Below are positions 8,088-15,930 of a stretch of 49,264 nucleotides of DNA, piece after piece (within the stretch, counting starts at the first letter, position 1; the number at the start of each line of letters is the position of its first letter). The position numbers and the translations under genes were made by a program. The DNA is from Lachnospiraceae bacterium (GTDB lineage: Bacteria; Bacillota; Clostridia; Lachnospirales; Lachnospiraceae), in contig CAJTFL010000028.1 of assembly GCA_910575565.1 (NCBI GenBank), forward strand, positions 1-49,264, given 5' to 3'. Under the pieces are notes generated by a model that saw only the letters and a program-made list of their open reading frames with translations, was not told the DNA's origin and ran no database searches.

Positions 8088-9647
8088 TTAATGTGACACC
8101 ATTCGTGTAATTTCTTCTACTATTCCTTCTGCGCTGGCTTCCTTAGGGATCCCGTCTGCCCGAAAGCCATGGGAAGCCAGCGCCAAGGCCGTGGCCTCCC
8201 CAATGCAGCACACTTTGGCATTGCCCGGCGAAAGGCCGGCGGAAAAAAAAGCATCCACCCCAGAAGCGCTGGCAAACACCAGGAAATCATACTCCTGCCT
8301 CCCTTTTCCCTCCGCCATGCCCAGTCCTTTTGCCCCAGGCCATAGAGAAGCGCCCGCTCCAGGCGCTCCCCCCCAGGCAAATGCCGGCCTGAGCTGGTAA
8401 AGAGGCAGATCGAAAAAAGGAATTCCTGCTTTCCTAAGACCATCGGGAAGCTTGCGGCTTCCTTTCCCGGCCCTGGGAATCAGCACCCGGTCTTTTGTGC
8501 TTAACCGCGCCAAAAGCCCCTCCGTCAGGCTTTCGCTGTTAAAGGCATCCGGCACATAATCCGCCCTGATGCAGTACTCCTTAAGCGCCCCGCTTGTCCC
8601 CTTCCCCATGGCGGCAATCTTAATGCCTCCCAGGCTGCGCAGATCCCTCTTCCGACCGCTTGCCCAATCCCGGCTCTCCAAAAGCTGATCGAAATAAAGC
8701 CTTACCCCGTTGCCGCTGGTAAACACCAGCCAGGTATACGAAGACAATTTGCCAAAGCTTTCCTCCACCCCCGTATCCCGGCAGGGGATAAGCTCCATCC
8801 TGCACACTTCCTTTGCCCCGGCTCCCTTGCTTTCCAAAAGCCCCTTTAACCGGCCGGTAAACCACGGCGTCCCTACCATGCCTACCCGCACCCCTGCCAA
8901 AGGGCGGCCAGCCTCAGAAAGCAGCCTAAAGGCGGCCGTCTCCCCCGCCACAAACACCGCAGGCGCACCGATCCCTGCCGCCTTGGCCTTTTCCCCGATA
9001 TCCTCCAGTGTGCCGGATATCCTGCGCTGGGCGGGAAGCGTGCCGTCCTGGATCACTGCGGCAGGGGTTTTTGCCGCCCACCCCTGCCGTTTAAGCCCCT
9101 GGCAGATTTCTTCCAGGCGGCTGGCTCCCATTAACACGACCACGGTTCCCCCGCAGCCCTTTAAGCGGTAAAAATCCTCCGGCAGCCCGCCGCCTTCCTC
9201 CCCATGGCCCGTAACCACATGGAAGCTGCGGCTTACCCCCCGGTGGGTAAGGGGAATCCCCGCCGCCGCCAAAACAGCAGAGGCGGAAGTCACCCCCGGC
9301 ACTGTCTCGAAAGGAATTCCCGCCGCCATAAGAGCCAGGGCTTCTTCTCCTCCCCGCCCAAAAATATACGGATCCCCGCCCTTTAGGCGCACCACTGCCG
9401 AATGCTCCCAGGCCTTTTCCACCAGCAGCCGGTTAATCTCCTCCTGGCTTTTTGCGTGGACGCCTTTCTGCTTCCCCACATACAGCCTTTCGCAGCCCTG
9501 CCTCCCGTAAGCCAAAAGCTCCTCCGATGCCAGATGATCATAAATAATACAGTCACAGCAGCCAAGCAAAAATGCCCCCCTTGCCGTAATCAGCCCTGGA
9601 TCCCCCGGCCCCGCGCCTACTAAATATACCCATCCCGGCTCCTTCAT
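8088..9647 (-). CDS. cobA-hemD: Fused uroporphyrinogen-III C-methyltransferase / uroporphyrinogen-III synthase
   Basis: Two enzymes in one chain. Residues 1-~245 are the SAM-dependent methyltransferase (VYLVGAGPGDPGLIT start, 'RLKGGDPYIFGRGGEE' loop) that turns uroporphyrinogen III into precorrin-2. Residues ~250-519 are uroporphyrinogen-III synthase (segment 'YTWLVFTSGNGV', and 'VFASASGVDAF' late), which closes the hydroxymethylbilane ring. With the upstream hemC and the precorrin-2 dehydrogenase this gives the route to siroheme and the first steps to cobalamin. The fusion is common in Clostridia. Start ATG at 9647 has GGGAGGG upstream and lies 18 bp after hemC. Confidence 0.95.
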   Translation of the reverse strand: MKEPGWVYLVGAGPGDPGLITARGAFLLGCCDCIIYDHLASEELLAYGRQGCERLYVGKQKGVHAKSQEEINRLLVEKAWEHSAVVRLKGGDPYIFGRGGEEALALMAAGIPFETVPGVTSASAVLAAAGIPLTHRGVSRSFHVVTGHGEEGGGLPEDFYRLKGCGGTVVVLMGASRLEEICQGLKRQGWAAKTPAAVIQDGTLPAQRRISGTLEDIGEKAKAAGIGAPAVFVAGETAAFRLLSEAGRPLAGVRVGMVGTPWFTGRLKGLLESKGAGAKEVCRMELIPCRDTGVEESFGKLSSYTWLVFTSGNGVRLYFDQLLESRDWASGRKRDLRSLGGIKIAAMGKGTSGALKEYCIRADYVPDAFNSESLTEGLLARLSTKDRVLIPRAGKGSRKLPDGLRKAGIPFFDLPLYQLRPAFAWGGAPGAGASLWPGAKGLGMAEGKGRQEYDFLVFASASGVDAFFSAGLSPGNAKVCCIGEATALALASHGFRADGIPKEASAEGIVEEITRMVSH

Positions 9648-9665
9648 CTGCCTTCCCTCCCCTGC

Positions 9666-10604
9666 CTAAGCCAAATTCGCCGCACCCAGCCTGCCCGCCA
9701 GTAAAAGCGCCATTTGCTCCATCCGCTCTTTACCAGTGCTCTCCAGGCATTCTTTTTCCTCCGCCCTGGCCCTTAAAAGGACGCCGCCCTTCCCGTAAAA
9801 GCCATCCAGCACCAAAAAGCCGCCCTCATCCCTGCGGCAGGATACGCCTACCGGCTCATGGCATCCGGCATTCAGCCACTTTAGCGCCATACGCTCCACC
9901 AAAAGCTCTTCCATGGTTTCCTGGTGGCTGATTTTACGGATTATCCAGTTTAAACGATCATCCCTGCGGCCTTCCACGGCGATAATTCCCTGCCCTCCTG
10001 CCGGAATCATCTCCTCCTCCGAAAATACCCGGTATTCATACCGCCCTTCCCGGATCCCTTGGATATCAAGCCGCTTTAACCCGGCTGCCGCCAGGACAAT
10101 CCCGTCGTAAAGCCCCTGCTCCAGCTTATCTAAGCGGGTCAGCACATTTCCCCGCAACAGCCTGGGACACACCTGGCATCCGGGCCACAGCGCCTTTCCC
10201 AGCTCCTTTATCTGAAGGCTCCTCCTTAAGCTGGCGGTTCCGATGGAGACCGTCCCTTTCGCCTTTTTCCCTTTTAGCGTCACCAGCACGTCCCGCCTGT
10301 CCTCCCTGGGAAGGACGCCAAGGATCCCAAGGCCATCCGCCAGCTCCATGGGAAGATCCTTTGCGCTGTGGACGGCAAAATCAATCTCCCCCCGCAAAAG
10401 CCCTTCCTCAAACTCTGAGACAAACGCCCCCTTCCCCCCAAAATCTACCAGGGGCCGATCCAACAATTTATCACCTGCCGTTTTCCGGCAAACCAGCTGG
10501 GGCCTGCTGCCCGGGCAGGCTTTTTCTATGGCCTGGATCACTAACATTGCCTGCGCCAGGGACAGCTTGCTGTCCCTGGTTCCGATCCGAATCTGTTCTC
10601 CCAT
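9666..10604 (-). CDS. hemC: Hydroxymethylbilane synthase (porphobilinogen deaminase)
   Basis: Condenses four porphobilinogens into hydroxymethylbilane. The family start 'IRIGTRDSKLSLAQA' is at residue 5, the catalytic Asp lies in 'DFAVHSAKDLP', and the dipyrromethane-binding Cys is in 'LNAGCHEPVG'. 312 residues, standard. The ATG at 10604 is fixed by the conserved N-terminus, yet it lies 134 bp inside the end of the upstream gene in a different frame, an unusually long overlap. AAGAGG is only about 1 nt from the ATG, so coupled translation from the upstream gene is likely. Confidence 0.95.
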   Translation of the reverse strand: MGEQIRIGTRDSKLSLAQAMLVIQAIEKACPGSRPQLVCRKTAGDKLLDRPLVDFGGKGAFVSEFEEGLLRGEIDFAVHSAKDLPMELADGLGILGVLPREDRRDVLVTLKGKKAKGTVSIGTASLRRSLQIKELGKALWPGCQVCPRLLRGNVLTRLDKLEQGLYDGIVLAAAGLKRLDIQGIREGRYEYRVFSEEEMIPAGGQGIIAVEGRRDDRLNWIIRKISHQETMEELLVERMALKWLNAGCHEPVGVSCRRDEGGFLVLDGFYGKGGVLLRARAEEKECLESTGKERMEQMALLLAGRLGAANLA

Positions 10605-11259
10605 TCCTCTTTGTTCTCTTCCCTTCCGGCGACTGTTCCCTAACCTTCTTTAGCACTTCATCCACTGCTTCCCGGGGAATTTCCCCCTCACGGCTTAAGC
10701 CAATCTGCAGCAGCCGGGCAAACGCCTTTTCCCGATCCTGCTGTTTAGAAAGGCTCTTTTTTACTAAGAGCCTGAAGCTCCCTAAGCGATCAATAAGCTT
10801 TCCTAAATGCCTGGGAAGGCATTCTTCCAGCCTCTGCCTTAAATACCTGGCCGCCGCCGGGCTTTTCCCTCCGGTGGAAATCCCAATAACCATATCTTCC
10901 TGGCGGACAATGGCCGGGAAAAAAAACGTGCTTCCCTCTTCCCCATCCGCCGTATTTACTGGAATATGCCGTTTGCGGCAGTATTTTGCAAGACCTTTGC
11001 AGAATGCCTTATCGTCAACGGCACAGACCACCAGATCCATCCCGTCCGCATCCTCCGCCCGCGCCTTACGGCACAAAAGCTCTACCGCCGGGCTTTCCTC
11101 GGAAAAATCCTTAAGCTCCCGGCAGGCTTCCCTTGCCACCACCAAAACCCTGGCTCCAAATCCGGCCAGGATCCGGCATTTGCGCAAGGCCACCCTTCCG
11201 CCCCCCGCCACCAGGCATCGCTTGCCTTCTAATTGGATAAACACCGGAAAATATGCCAT
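10471..11259 (-). CDS. Precorrin-2 dehydrogenase / sirohydrochlorin ferrochelatase (CysG N-terminal type)
   Basis: NAD-dependent oxidation of precorrin-2 to sirohydrochlorin, possibly with ferrochelation to siroheme. Residues ~8-20 carry the Rossmann 'GKRCLVAGGGRVALRK' fold start; 'GISTGGKSPAAARYLRQ' is the conserved dimer/active-site loop. The recognisable fold ends near residue 218. The last ~44 residues are read out of frame from the start of hemC and are rich in R, Q and P, so they are probably a by-product of a lost stop codon. First gene of a three-gene operon (this, hemC, cobA-hemD). Start ATG at 11259 has GGGAGG 5 nt upstream. Confidence 0.9.
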   Translation of the reverse strand: MAYFPVFIQLEGKRCLVAGGGRVALRKCRILAGFGARVLVVAREACRELKDFSEESPAVELLCRKARAEDADGMDLVVCAVDDKAFCKGLAKYCRKRHIPVNTADGEEGSTFFFPAIVRQEDMVIGISTGGKSPAAARYLRQRLEECLPRHLGKLIDRLGSFRLLVKKSLSKQQDREKAFARLLQIGLSREGEIPREAVDEVLKKVREQSPEGKRTKRNGRTDSDRNQGQQAVPGAGNVSDPGHRKSLPGQQAPAGLPENGR

Positions 11260-11300
11260 GGCAAACCTCCCAAATTCTGTGCTCTAACTCGCACCACACC

Positions 11301-11329
11301 ATTATACAAAAAAAGCGTTCATTTGAAAA
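11301..11329 (-). promoter_or_regulatory. Promoter of the siroheme operon
   Basis: On the minus strand TTTTCA and TATAAT are separated by 17 bp; transcription would start about 35 nt before the dehydrogenase ATG. I see no riboswitch in this short leader. Confidence 0.6.
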
Positions 11330-11391
11330 CCCGGAAAGTCAAATATCCCGGCGCTTCCCATCGATTCATTGCGGCCTGCGCTCCTTTCCCA

Positions 11392-11420
11392 TTGAATTCT
11401 GAATCTTTTTCGTGTATAAT
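11392..11420 (+). promoter_or_regulatory. Promoter of the YwaF-like gene
   Basis: TTGAAT (11392-11397) and TATAAT (11415-11420) with a 17-bp spacer, 34 bp before the leader-peptide ATG at 11454. Confidence 0.65.
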
Positions 11421-11453
11421 CATCCATTGAAGAAAAATGACAGGAGGCTTCCC

Positions 11454-11510
11454 ATGTATCCTTTAACCTTTTCCCCGAAATTGGCTCCTGCCAAAAAAAG
11501 CCTATGCTAG
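11454..11510 (+). CDS. 18-codon leader peptide overlapping the YwaF-like start
   Basis: An ATG preceded by AGGAGG (6-nt spacing) opens an 18-codon frame (starts MYPLTFSP) whose TAG overlaps the next gene: in the string ATGCTAG the downstream ATG (11504) and this stop interlock. The downstream ATG has no ribosome-binding site of its own, so it is probably translated by re-initiation. Function of the peptide is unknown. Confidence 0.55.
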   Translation: MYPLTFSPKLAPAKKSLC

Positions 11511-12304
11511 CCTGGTTTTTTTCGGCGACTGCCTGGCCCATGGAGGCAAAGCTCCCCTATTCGCCTTTCCATCTGATCCTTACCGCCGCAGGGTGTGCCC
11601 TGGCCGTTTCCTGTGCCCTTTGGTGCGCCAGCTCGCCGCGTATCCGGCCAAGCCGGCTCCTTGCCTCCTGCGGCCTTAGCCTGGCTCTTTTGGAACTGTA
11701 CAAACAAGGGTTCTTATGGGAAATCGTATTCCGCCACACCTATAACTGGTGGTATTTCCCTTTCCAGCTTTGCAGCGTCCCCATGTATTTATGCCTGCTT
11801 TATCCCTTTTTCCCTGGCAGGCAGAAGCGCTTTGCCACCTTCCTGCAGGATTTCGGGCTCCTGGGAGGGATTATGGCCCTGGCTGTCCCCGACGGCCTGC
11901 TCCACCCTTACTGGGCCTTGACCCTGCATGGCTTTTTCTGGCATTTCATGCTGATTTTTTTAGGCCTTTACTGCCGCCAAAAAAACCTTGCGGATCCTTT
12001 AGCAAACGGCTTTTTAAGAATGCTCCCCCTGTATTTTTTCTGCTGCGCCCTGGCCTCGGTTCTTAACACGATCATCCAATTTCTCCCTGGCCAGCACGCT
12101 TATGCCGACTTATTTTACATTAACTGCTTTTTCCCCTCGGAACAGCCTGTTTTCCGGCAGATTTCCCTGATGTTTGGAAATCTTTGGGGACACCTGGCCT
12201 ATCTTTTTGCTTCCTGCTTAGGAGCCTGGGCCATCCACAGGATCTGCGGGAGGACAGGAACATTTTGCAAATCCACCCTGCCTGCGCGGCGTCATGGCGA
12301 TTAA
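11504..12304 (+). CDS. YwaF/TMEM164-like integral membrane protein
   Basis: 266 residues with about seven hydrophobic segments and no signal peptide. The motif 'WWYFPFQLCSVPMYLC' and the later 'PHxxWA...HGFFWHFML' pattern match the YwaF/TIGR02206 family of membrane proteins with no established role in bacteria. It is transcribed from its own promoter, opposite to the siroheme operon, and depends on the leader frame at 11454. The C-terminal ~20 residues (after IHRICG) are basic and cytoplasmic-looking. Assignment to the family is by pattern, not by a search. Confidence 0.6.
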   Translation: MLAWFFSATAWPMEAKLPYSPFHLILTAAGCALAVSCALWCASSPRIRPSRLLASCGLSLALLELYKQGFLWEIVFRHTYNWWYFPFQLCSVPMYLCLLYPFFPGRQKRFATFLQDFGLLGGIMALAVPDGLLHPYWALTLHGFFWHFMLIFLGLYCRQKNLADPLANGFLRMLPLYFFCCALASVLNTIIQFLPGQHAYADLFYINCFFPSEQPVFRQISLMFGNLWGHLAYLFASCLGAWAIHRICGRTGTFCKSTLPARRHGD

Positions 12305-12427
12305 CGGATTTGACAAGATTAGCAAGATTTAATTTGACAAGATTAATAAAATTTAACGAGATTTACAAAGCTTAACGAGATTAACCAGATTTAACGAGAC
12401 TTTGGCAGGCGAAAGCCTTACGCCTGC
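12300..12427. repeat. Degenerate TTTAACGAGA repeats and a hairpin
   Basis: About ten imperfect ~10-bp units of the type TTTAACGAGA or TTTGACAAGA run from 12307 to 12400. They end at a 7-bp hairpin (GCAGGCG at 12405-12411 with CGCCTGC at 12421-12427) that may act as a weak terminator for the YwaF-like gene. This fills the gap before the next leader. Confidence 0.55.
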
Positions 12428-12470
12428 TTAACCGCAAAGAAGGATGAAAGAAAAACGAAGAAAGGATAAA

Positions 12471-12593
12471 ATGCAAACACATATGCAGCGGTTCAATGCC
12501 TTGGCCGTTACGCATATGCCACTTTCACCCTTATGTTTGCGCCTTACGGGAAAATGCCTGCATCTTCCTGCAAGGCTTGGTGCGAAATTATGA
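12471..12593 (+). CDS. Translated leader ORF overlapping the ABC-class ATPase start (40 codons)
   Basis: A 40-codon frame (MQTHMQRF...) with GAAAGGA 5 nt before its ATG ends in TGA that overlaps the ATPase ATG as ATGA. It is homologous in DNA and peptide to the ung leader at 4162-4254, sharing MQTH, PLCLRL, G and C and the inverted repeat GCAAACACA...TGTTTGC, but carries ~40 extra bases that form an inner CATATGC/GCATATG hairpin. The classical ATGA overlap implies coupled translation. Confidence 0.6.
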   Translation: MQTHMQRFNALAVTHMPLSPLCLRLTGKCLHLPARLGAKL

Positions 12594-14377
12594 AACGATC
12601 CGAAGACCTGCGCCGTCTGCTGGAATCCATTGACCGCAAAAGCTATCCCGCCTACAAATCCGCCCAAGGCGCTTATGATTTTGGCGAGTTTACCTTATCT
12701 ATCGACCACGTACAAGGTGATCCTTTTGCTTCCCCCTCCAAGGTAAGCATTACCGTATCCCACGCAAAAGCAGGGTATCCTGCCGCCTATTTTGACCGTC
12801 CCTGGAAGAAAACCGCCTTGGAGGATTACCTGGTACGGCAGTTTGGCCGCGAAATTTCCCAATTTAACTTTAAAGCGAAAGGCTCCGGCAAAAGCGGCCT
12901 GATCGCCATCAGCAATCCCGGCCCGGAAATTTTGTCCCGGACGGCCTGCGACTGCACGGACACAGGGATTACCGCCCGGTTCGAGGTAGGCTTCCCTGCC
13001 AACGGGCGAACCATCAATTCCGGCGAGCTGATCCGCATCCTCTTTGATTTCCTGCCTAAATGCGTCCGCAGCGTATTCTTTTACCGCAGCCGCAGCCCGA
13101 AGGAGGTACAGGCAGTCATCCATCTGGCAGAAGACCAGCAGGCTATCCGGGAAGAGCTAAAACGCCTTAATCTGGTTTCCTTTGTGGCGGACGGAGCCAT
13201 CCTTGCCCGGGAAAGCGGCGTATCCAGCCGCCCCATGAAAAACTGCGTTCCTTTCCTTTCCCCAGAAACCCTCAAGGTAACGCTAGAGCTTCCCCATAAG
13301 GGCACGCTTACCGGCATGGGCATTAAAGAAGGCATCACGCTGATCGTGGGAGGAGGCTACCACGGCAAATCCACCCTCCTAAAGGCCTTGGAGCTCGGCG
13401 TATACAACCACATCGCCGGAGATGGGCGGGAGTACGTAATCACCGACGACACCGCCATGAAGCTTCGCGCCGAGGACGGGCGCAGCATCAACAATGTAGA
13501 TATTTCCCTGTTCATTAACGATCTGCCCAACAAAAAGGATACCCACAGCTTTTCCACCGCCGATGCCAGCGGCAGCACCTCCCAGGCGGCGGCAGTAATC
13601 GAAGGCTGGGAAGCCGGAAGCCGCGCCTTCCTGATTGATGAAGATACCTCCGCCACGAACTTTATGCTACGGGACGAGCTGATGCAGCAGATTATCAGCC
13701 GGGACAAGGAACCCATCACCCCCTTTATCGAGCGGGCCAGGGATTTGTTTGAAAAAGCCGGGATCTCTACGGTAATGGTGGCCGGGAGCTCCGGAGCCTA
13801 TTTTTATATCGCCGATACCATTATCCAAATGGACTGCTACCGGCCCTTTGATATCACTCGGCGCACTAAGGAGGCCTGCGCTTGCTTTGGCGAAGATCCT
13901 ACCGCCAATGCCCCAGGCTTTAAGCTGCCCGCCCCCGGCCGGAAGCTCCTAAACCCATCCGGCAGCTCAGACAGCCGCCCAAACCGGCGGGACGGGCACA
14001 GCGGCAGGGGAGATTTCGGCGGACGGGGAAGCGGACAGCCGGCGCCTGGCGGGCGCGGCTTCGGGCGGGACGACCGGATTAAGACGAAGGTTCACGGCAA
14101 GGATTCCCTCCAGGTAGGCCGTGAGCAGGTGGAGCTGCGTTTCGTGGAGCAGCTGATCCACAGCGAACAGACGGCAGCCCTGGCCCAGATGGTCAGGTAC
14201 TGCGTGGAAAAGCAGCTGTTTGCCCGGTACAGCGTAAAGCAGATCGCCGATCTCCTTGCCAGCCAGATTGAGCGGGGCGGCCTTCCCTCCATCAGTGACT
14301 CTTCCTACGCCGCCATGGGCTTATGCATGCCCAGAAGACAGGAAATTTTCGCCTGCTTAAACCGGTATCGGGGATGA
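12590..14377 (+). CDS. Predicted ABC-class ATPase (PF09818 type)
   Basis: About 595 residues. The N-terminal part has 'FTLSIDHVQGDPFASPSK', typical of this family. A central P-loop 'GGGYHGKSTLL' (Walker A) and 'RAFLIDEDTSATNFM' (Walker B with following Glu) give an ABC-type ATPase fused to no transporter. Residues ~460-510 form an Arg/Gly-rich linker (RRDGHSGRGDFGGRG...) like RNA-binding RGG tracts, then a C-terminal helical domain. Family members are soluble and poorly characterised; a eukaryotic relative takes part in RNA editing, so an RNA-linked role is plausible but unproven. Start ATG at 12590 overlaps the leader stop. The frame also stays open to an ATG at 12533 inside the leader element, which I reject because there is no ribosome-binding site. 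Confidence 0.8.
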   Translation: MKRSEDLRRLLESIDRKSYPAYKSAQGAYDFGEFTLSIDHVQGDPFASPSKVSITVSHAKAGYPAAYFDRPWKKTALEDYLVRQFGREISQFNFKAKGSGKSGLIAISNPGPEILSRTACDCTDTGITARFEVGFPANGRTINSGELIRILFDFLPKCVRSVFFYRSRSPKEVQAVIHLAEDQQAIREELKRLNLVSFVADGAILARESGVSSRPMKNCVPFLSPETLKVTLELPHKGTLTGMGIKEGITLIVGGGYHGKSTLLKALELGVYNHIAGDGREYVITDDTAMKLRAEDGRSINNVDISLFINDLPNKKDTHSFSTADASGSTSQAAAVIEGWEAGSRAFLIDEDTSATNFMLRDELMQQIISRDKEPITPFIERARDLFEKAGISTVMVAGSSGAYFYIADTIIQMDCYRPFDITRRTKEACACFGEDPTANAPGFKLPAPGRKLLNPSGSSDSRPNRRDGHSGRGDFGGRGSGQPAPGGRGFGRDDRIKTKVHGKDSLQVGREQVELRFVEQLIHSEQTAALAQMVRYCVEKQLFARYSVKQIADLLASQIERGGLPSISDSSYAAMGLCMPRRQEIFACLNRYRG

Positions 14378-14466
14378 GTGGGGAACTGGGATAAGCGGAA
14401 AATGAAAATCGATATCAGGGATAAATAAAAAACTGGAATAGCCGGAAAACGAAAACGGCAATAAAC

Positions 14467-14535
14467 AAAAAGAGATGGGGCAAACCGTTTCTACCATAGT
14501 ATGTGGAAACAAAGTTTTGCCGCATCCCTTTTGTT
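14467..14535. terminator. Bidirectional terminator between the ATPase and the SDR
   Basis: A long interrupted stem pairs GATG-GGCAAA (near 14474) with TTTGCC-CATC (near 14516-14526), with an inner GTTTC/GAAAC pairing. A-rich and T-rich flanks on the two sides let it serve both converging genes. Confidence 0.7.
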
Positions 14536-14564
14536 CTTTTTCGTTAATCTAATAATCTAAAATT

Positions 14565-15368
14565 TTATGAAGGCTGCTTCCCAATATACGCATGGATGCC
14601 GCCGTCCACGTACAGGATCAGGCCATTGACAAAATTGGAGGCGTCGGAAGCCAAAAATACTGCCGGACCGCCTAAATCATCCGCCTCGCCCCAGCGCCCT
14701 GCAGGGGTCTTGGCAATGATGAACTGGTCAAAGGGATGCCTGGAACCGTCTGGCTGGGTTTCCCGCAAAGGCGCAGTCTGAGGCGTGGCAATATAGCCAG
14801 GCCCAATGCCGTTGCACTGGATATTGTACCCGCCGTACTCGGAAGCAATATTCCTGGTCAGCATCTTTAAGCCGCCCTTCGCTGCCGCGTAAGCGGAGAC
14901 CGTCTCACGGCCAAACTCGGACATCATGGAGCAGATGTTGATAATCTTCCCGTGGCCCTTCTTAATCATGGACGGGATCACTGCCTTCGCCACGATAAAG
15001 GGGGCGTTTAAGTCCACGTCGATTACCTGGCGGAACTCCTGGGCGCTCATCTCTACCATGGGGATACGCTTAATAATGCCTGCATTGTTCACCAGGATGT
15101 CGATCACGCCTACTTCCTTTTCAATCTGGGCAACCATGGCATTTACCGCGTCCTCGTCGCACACGTTACACACATAGCCATGGGCCTTGATCCCCTCCGC
15201 CTCGTAAGCGGCCAGACCCTTGTCCACTAATTCCTGCTTCAGATCGTTAAAGACAATGGTTGCTCCGGCACAAGCCATCGCTTTTGCAATGGCAAAGCCG
15301 ATTCCGTAAGATGCCCCGGTGATCAACGCCACTTTTCCCTGAAGGGAAAAATCATTCATGCTGTTCAT
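14565..15368 (-). CDS. Short-chain dehydrogenase, gluconate 5-dehydrogenase-like
   Basis: NAD(P)-dependent oxidoreductase, probably interconverting gluconate and 5-ketogluconate or a related sugar acid. Motifs: cofactor loop 'GASYGIGFAIA' (TGxxxGxG), 'NNAG', catalytic Ser then 'YAAAKGG' (Tyr-x3-Lys), and 'GPGYIATPQT'. ~267 residues. Start ATG at 15368 with AAAGGAG upstream; a longer frame to 15503 would run through the promoter and a Lys/Arg-rich stretch that is not protein. The close match to the IdnO/Ga5DH pattern is by recognition; substrate is inferred. Regulation: two GTATAC operators sit at the transcription start. Confidence 0.85.
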   Translation of the reverse strand: MNSMNDFSLQGKVALITGASYGIGFAIAKAMACAGATIVFNDLKQELVDKGLAAYEAEGIKAHGYVCNVCDEDAVNAMVAQIEKEVGVIDILVNNAGIIKRIPMVEMSAQEFRQVIDVDLNAPFIVAKAVIPSMIKKGHGKIINICSMMSEFGRETVSAYAAAKGGLKMLTRNIASEYGGYNIQCNGIGPGYIATPQTAPLRETQPDGSRHPFDQFIIAKTPAGRWGEADDLGGPAVFLASDASNFVNGLILYVDGGIHAYIGKQPS

Positions 15369-15441
15369 TCTTCTTCTCCTTTTCTTTCTTTTTCTCTTTT
15401 TGCCTTTTGCTTTTCTGCCGTTTGTATCGTTCCGTTCCATA

Positions 15442-15470
15442 TTTGTATACAAACTTTTTATTTTGTATAC
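15442..15470 (-). promoter_or_regulatory. Paired GTATAC operators for a GntR-like repressor
   Basis: TTTGTATACAAA (15442-15453) and TTTGTATACACT (centred 15467.5) have centres exactly 20 bp apart, two helical turns. The second covers the predicted start site and the first lies downstream, a repressor arrangement. TTGTATACAA-type sites are typical of GntR-family regulators of sugar-acid genes. The regulator itself is not in this window. Confidence 0.6.
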
Positions 15471-15474
15471 ACTT

Positions 15475-15503
15475 ATATTAGCATAATTTTCTTCACATTG
15501 CAA
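15475..15503 (-). promoter_or_regulatory. Promoter of the SDR gene
   Basis: On the minus strand TTGCAA (15498-15503) and TAATAT (15475-15480) are spaced 17 bp, just upstream of the GTATAC operators. Both boxes are 4/6 matches. Confidence 0.45.
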
Positions 15504-15669
15504 TCCCTTTTTCCGGTAATTTAAAAGTTATTTTTTTAACAAGGCCGATTCACATAATTTCTACAAATCGTTCACGATTTTGTTACAAACCGCTCAAACT
15601 TTTTCCATATTTCATGGATATACTTATCCTTGTAAGAAGCGAAAGCGAAAACTTTTTTTCATAATACCT

Positions 15670-15696
15670 GGCCGGTGGGAGCAATCCTGACCGGCC
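15670..15696. terminator. GC-rich hairpin upstream of the tandem repeats
   Basis: Perfect 7-bp stem GGCCGGT/ACCGGCC with a 13-nt loop, followed by a C/T-rich stretch. Terminator-like, but the U-tract is weak and no upstream plus-strand gene is seen. Confidence 0.35.
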
Positions 15697-15707
15697 TCCT
15701 CCCTTTT

Positions 15708-15839
15708 ATGGCCTATCTTTTCTAAGTTTACGGCCTATCCTTTCTAAGCTTACGGCCTCCCTTTTCTAAACTTACGGCCTACCCTTTCTAAGCTTACGGC
15801 CTCCCTTTTCTAAACTTACGGCCTATCTTTTCTAACCGA
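15708..15839. repeat. Six copies of a 22-bp tandem repeat before cotJA
   Basis: Six head-to-tail units of ACGGCCTATCTTTTCTAAGC-TT type start at 15708, 15730, 15752, 15774, 15796 and 15818. Units 3 and 5 are identical and units 2 and 4 differ at one base, so a 44-bp dimer seems to have been duplicated. It ends about 30 bp before the cotJ promoter. Confidence 0.85.
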
Positions 15840-15870
15840 TCTTCCCCGGGCATATATGCCCAATTCCTGT

Positions 15871-15898
15871 CACTTAGAACCTTTTTCCACATAGACTA
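15871..15898 (+). promoter_or_regulatory. Possible mother-cell (sigma-K/E type) promoter of cotJ
   Basis: CAC at 15871-15873 and CATAGACTA at 15890-15898 (CATA-N3-TA) are separated by 16 bp, which fits sigma-K-like elements; a GTCAC reading also resembles sigma-E. It lies about 30 bp before the cotJA start, as expected for a spore-coat operon. Confidence 0.35.
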
Positions 15899-15930
15899 TG
15901 ATTAGAACGAAACAAAAAGGAGTTTCCATT

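Noticed and set aside
10361..11287. Long plus-strand open frame opposite the siroheme genes
   Set aside because: Shadow of GC-rich minus-strand genes with clear enzyme motifs; no ribosome-binding site or family motif.
11260..11400. Cobalamin riboswitch before the siroheme operon
   Set aside because: The leader after the promoter is only ~35 nt, too short, and no B12-box-like sequence is seen.
15708..15839. CRISPR array or iteron origin
   Set aside because: 22-bp units abut without spacers, and no rep gene is near.
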